A program made the translations under genes and the position numbers. A DNA stretch of 64,000 bases, taken from assembly GCF_900129445.1 (NCBI RefSeq), contig NZ_FQVT01000001.1, positions 372,001 to 436,000 on the forward strand. Reading direction: 5' to 3'. Below, one piece after another: positions 61,303 to 64,000 of the stretch. Position 1 is the stretch's first letter. Every line of letters begins with the position of its first letter. Under the pieces are notes generated by a model. That model saw only the letters and a list, made by a program, of their open reading frames with translations. It was not told the origin of the DNA and searched no databases. Origin of the DNA: Salegentibacter echinorum (GTDB lineage Bacteria; Bacteroidota; Bacteroidia; Flavobacteriales; Flavobacteriaceae).

Positions 61303-62700
61303 CTAAGACAAATCAATAAAAGAATTAATAATTTGTCTTACGCTTTTGCGGTTAAAGATCTTCGGGAATAATTCTTCGATCACAATATAATATTCAGCAT
61401 CAATTTTTAATCCTCTATTGAGGTGAAAATAAGCTTTCTCACCTTCATTAAGACAAAAGTAAAGTCCGGCTAAACGAAATTCTATCTCGGCCGTATGGGG
61501 ATAAAATTCCAACGCCTGATTTAAATTTTGAACCGCCGTCTCAAACTCTCCCAGGTCAATCAAGATATCACAACGTCGCACCCAGGTCTCTAATTCATAA
61601 TTTCCCAGGTCCAGGCTTTTTTTATAACCGTGCTCTGCTTCTTCATAAAACTTTAAGCGGTTATTTATTTTGGCATAACGCTGCCAGTAAAGTACGTTTT
61701 CTTCGTCTATATTTATCGCTTTATTTATGTAGTAAAGCGCTTTTTGATAGTTTTTCTTTTTAATATAAAAATCTGTAATGGCAATCCAGCCTTTGTCCAA
61801 AAGCGGATCTTCGTGCATACAATCTTTATAATGCTTAAGGGCCAATTCATTTAAGCCTATTTTCTCAAAGCATTTTCCAATGCGCAAATAGGCAAAGGAA
61901 GTAGGGTCATCTAACTCTAAGGTAAGTCGGTAATTTTCTATGGCTTCGTGGTAACGACCTAACTTCTCCAGCACTTTTCCTTTTTCTAAGTAAGCGCCAA
62001 TAAAAAGATCGTCACTAATTATGGCAAAATCGAAGGCAGAAAGCGCCTTGTGATATTCTTCCAGGTCAAAATACTGTTTTCCTATTTGGTGCCAGGCTAC
62101 TTCACAGTAAGGATTTTTGTCCAGGTACATATTTAAGTATTCTATGGCCTGTGGTTTTTGATCCAGAAAATCGAAGCAGTACATAATATTGTACAATGCT
62201 GAAAAATCCTCTTCATCGGCTTCCAGGCATTTCATAAAACTGAATTTGGCCTTCTCAAAATTCTCCAAAAACAAATACTCCATGCCAATTAGGGAATACA
62301 CCTCGGCAGGATCTGGAGTGATATCTAAAGCCAGATTTAAAGCAGCGATTGCCTGGGCATGTTGGTCTCGTTTAGAAAGGATTTGCGCCTTTTGGATATA
62401 AACCTCCTCATTAGAAGATTCTAATTCCTGCAACTCGGTAAGCATGGTTTCAGCAGCATCTAGCTTATCTTCAAAAACCAGGATTTCTATCTTAAAAAGT
62501 TTAAGATTTACAGAGTCTGGATGCTGGGTAAGTCCTAATTTTACCGCCTTTTTTGCCAGTGCAAATTTTCCATTTTCCAGATAATAATGAATAATATCTT
62601 CAAACTCCATCGAATCAAAGAATAAAACATCATTGGTTTTAAGCATAGATTCGAAGCGCGCGAGAGAGAAATTGTTTTCGTCGTTATGGCTTAAATGCAT
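61303..62700 (-). CDS. Tetratricopeptide-repeat protein
   Basis: A 465-residue soluble protein built from about twelve TPR units (for example EAYLEAKAL-like helices and AWHQIGKQYFDLEEYHKALS near 220-239, and SFAYLRIGKCFEKIGLNELA). TPRs hold protein partners; the partner is unknown. No signal peptide, enzyme domain or membrane helix. It ends RQIINSFIDLS. Single-gene unit upstream of the shared terminator. Confidence 0.88.
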   Translation of the reverse strand: MHLSHNDENNFSLARFESMLKTNDVLFFDSMEFEDIIHYYLENGKFALAKKAVKLGLTQHPDSVNLKLFKIEILVFEDKLDAAETMLTELQELESSNEEVYIQKAQILSKRDQHAQAIAALNLALDITPDPAEVYSLIGMEYLFLENFEKAKFSFMKCLEADEEDFSALYNIMYCFDFLDQKPQAIEYLNMYLDKNPYCEVAWHQIGKQYFDLEEYHKALSAFDFAIISDDLFIGAYLEKGKVLEKLGRYHEAIENYRLTLELDDPTSFAYLRIGKCFEKIGLNELALKHYKDCMHEDPLLDKGWIAITDFYIKKKNYQKALYYINKAINIDEENVLYWQRYAKINNRLKFYEEAEHGYKKSLDLGNYELETWVRRCDILIDLGEFETAVQNLNQALEFYPHTAEIEFRLAGLYFCLNEGEKAYFHLNRGLKIDAEYYIVIEELFPKIFNRKSVRQIINSFIDLS

Positions 62701-62786
62701 ACGTTATGAATTACCGGATTTCTACATTATTAATTTAAAAATCAAAATGAATGAATTTCCGGAAGTTTAAAATTGTTGTTAACAAA

Positions 62787-63989
62787 CTAATCAACAGCTT
62801 TTTCTTGCTTTATGATATCGTTTAATACGTCAATAATGATGCCACAGCCCTCTTTTATTTCAGCATTAGAAATAGTTAGGGGAGGGGTAATCCTTACTGC
62901 TTTTTGTTCGAATAAAAGCCAGAAAAGAATAAGACCTTTTTCCTTACATTTTAAGATTAATTTATTGGCTATTTCTTCTGAAGAAGCAATAATAGCAAGC
63001 ATTAAGCCTTTGCCGCGGACTTCAGAAATTAGCGGGTGCACCAGTAATTTTCTAAAGAGTTTTTCTTTCTCAAGACTTTCTGTCATAAGTCCAGAAGTGG
63101 TGATTTCTCGTAAAGTTGCCAGAGCTGAAGCAGCAATCACGGGATTTCCCCCAAAGGTCGTAATATGTCCCATTTTTGGCCGGTCTGAAAGGCTGTCCAT
63201 GATTTTCGATGATGCAGCAAAAGCACCAATGGGCATACCGCCACCCATTCCTTTTCCCAAAGCGACAATGTCTGGAACCACATTAAAATTTTGAAACCCG
63301 AAGAGTTTTCCCGTCCTGCCAAATCCCGGCTGAATTTCATCTAAAATCAATAAAGCGCCAACTTCTTCGCAACGTTGTTTTACGGCTTCTAAATAATTAT
63401 GCTCCGGAAAGATAAATCCTGCGCCTCCCTGGATGCTTTCCAAAACTACCGCGGCAGTATTTTTGGTGATTTTTCGCAGATCTTCCTTTTCGTTGAAGTT
63501 AATAAAGGAAATTCCTCCCAGGAGTGGTCTAAATGGTTTTTGACGCTCCTCAAAATCCATTAAACTTAGAGAACCCATGGTGTTGCCGTGATAGGCTTTT
63601 CTGGCCGCAATAATTTCGGCCCGGCCGGTGTAGCGCCGTGCCAGTTTTATAGCGCCTTCAATAGCCTCGGTACCAGAATTGGTGAGATAAGTTTTCTCTA
63701 AAGGTTTTGGGAAATGTTGCGCGAGTAATTTGGTTAAAGCAACCGCCGGTTCCTGGGCATATTCTCCATAAACCATCACGTGCAGGTATTTCTCTGCTTG
63801 TTCCTTTATAGCCTGTACCACTTTGGGATGACAATGCCCAAGACTACAGGCGGAAACGCCGGCTACAAAATCCAGGTGTTTCTTCCCATCGGTGGTATAA
63901 ATATACGTTCCTTGTGCTCGTTCTACTTCCAGGCCTAAAGGATGAGGTGTGGTTTGTGCCTGGTATTTTATAAAATCTTTCTTCATCAA
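62787..63989 (-). CDS. Class III aminotransferase (acetylornithine/aspartate aminotransferase family)
   Basis: A 400-residue PLP aminotransferase of subgroup II. The cofactor lysine is K246 in IVALGKGMGGGMPIGAF; D217 in LILDEIQPGFGRTG binds the ring nitrogen; NSGTEAIEGAIKLAR at about 104-118 binds the phosphate. Relatives act on ornithine, acetylornithine, GABA or similar amines; the true substrate is not visible, and no arginine genes adjoin it. M1 and M2 are both start options (63989, 63986). The upstream region lies mostly outside the window. Confidence 0.88.
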   Translation of the reverse strand: MMKKDFIKYQAQTTPHPLGLEVERAQGTYIYTTDGKKHLDFVAGVSACSLGHCHPKVVQAIKEQAEKYLHVMVYGEYAQEPAVALTKLLAQHFPKPLEKTYLTNSGTEAIEGAIKLARRYTGRAEIIAARKAYHGNTMGSLSLMDFEERQKPFRPLLGGISFINFNEKEDLRKITKNTAAVVLESIQGGAGFIFPEHNYLEAVKQRCEEVGALLILDEIQPGFGRTGKLFGFQNFNVVPDIVALGKGMGGGMPIGAFAASSKIMDSLSDRPKMGHITTFGGNPVIAASALATLREITTSGLMTESLEKEKLFRKLLVHPLISEVRGKGLMLAIIASSEEIANKLILKCKEKGLILFWLLFEQKAVRITPPLTISNAEIKEGCGIIIDVLNDIIKQEKAVD

Positions 63990-64000
63990 CTTGTCCTTCT

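Overview
This window is chromosomal DNA from a member of the Bacteroidota, most likely a marine Flavobacteriaceae of the Gramella/Salegentibacter/Zunongwangia type. The reasons are AT-rich intergenic DNA, almost no Shine-Dalgarno sequences, TAnnTTTG-type -7 boxes, Flavobacteria-typical gene orders (tpx-dgkA then ftsK-lolA-lptF/G-ribBA) and the protein families present. The genus is inference. No rRNA, tRNA, CRISPR array or intact prophage was seen.

1-12 kb: the end of an MFS transporter, a ClC channel/antiporter, an overlapping DUF3037/HipA-like kinase pair, a cyanophycin cluster (isoaspartyl peptidase, cyanophycinase, cyanophycin synthetase), an exonuclease/GIY-YIG protein and a DHA2 drug-efflux protein. 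12-25 kb: pta-ackA, a PLP gamma-lyase divergent from an Lrp regulator with a perfect 12-bp-arm palindrome between them, a 5'-nucleotidase split over two genes, dapA, yidC and pyrG. 25-33 kb: a four-gene operon with an AhpD-like protein, a sensor that has an H-box but no ATPase, a lone receiver and DUF3820; then a GH3 protein, a secreted metalloprotease, DUF4168, HAD, holin-like and SanA-like genes.

33-39 kb: a beta-barrel protein, an unrecognised 202-residue protein, a TPR histidine kinase and a LuxR-type regulator. A TACCC-N6-GGGTA palindrome followed by a conserved tail occurs both before this set and in the divergent promoter just after it. One gene of that divergent pair is cut by a degenerate IS1595-like element (37954-38906) with 24-bp inverted repeats. 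39-50 kb: core envelope, division and redox genes, with a Prx-Trx-DUF6952 set and a NhaC antiporter. 50-55 kb: HemG, then a GH2 glycosidase and a sulfatase, probably for a sulfated glycan.

55.3-59.1 kb is the oddest part. Three minus-strand units (a lipoprotein, a YefM/YoeB toxin-antitoxin pair, a membrane protein) are each followed within about 25 bp of the stop codon by a fragment of a group II intron in the opposite orientation. They are mixed with a 59-bp direct repeat, IS91 and IS1182 transposase remnants, TCCCGA/TCGGGA mini-palindromes and an attC-like long inverted repeat. This looks like a decayed cassette array colonised by group II introns. 59-64 kb returns to ordinary genes: a ZIP transporter, a THUMP-type RNA methyltransferase, a TPR protein and a class III aminotransferase.
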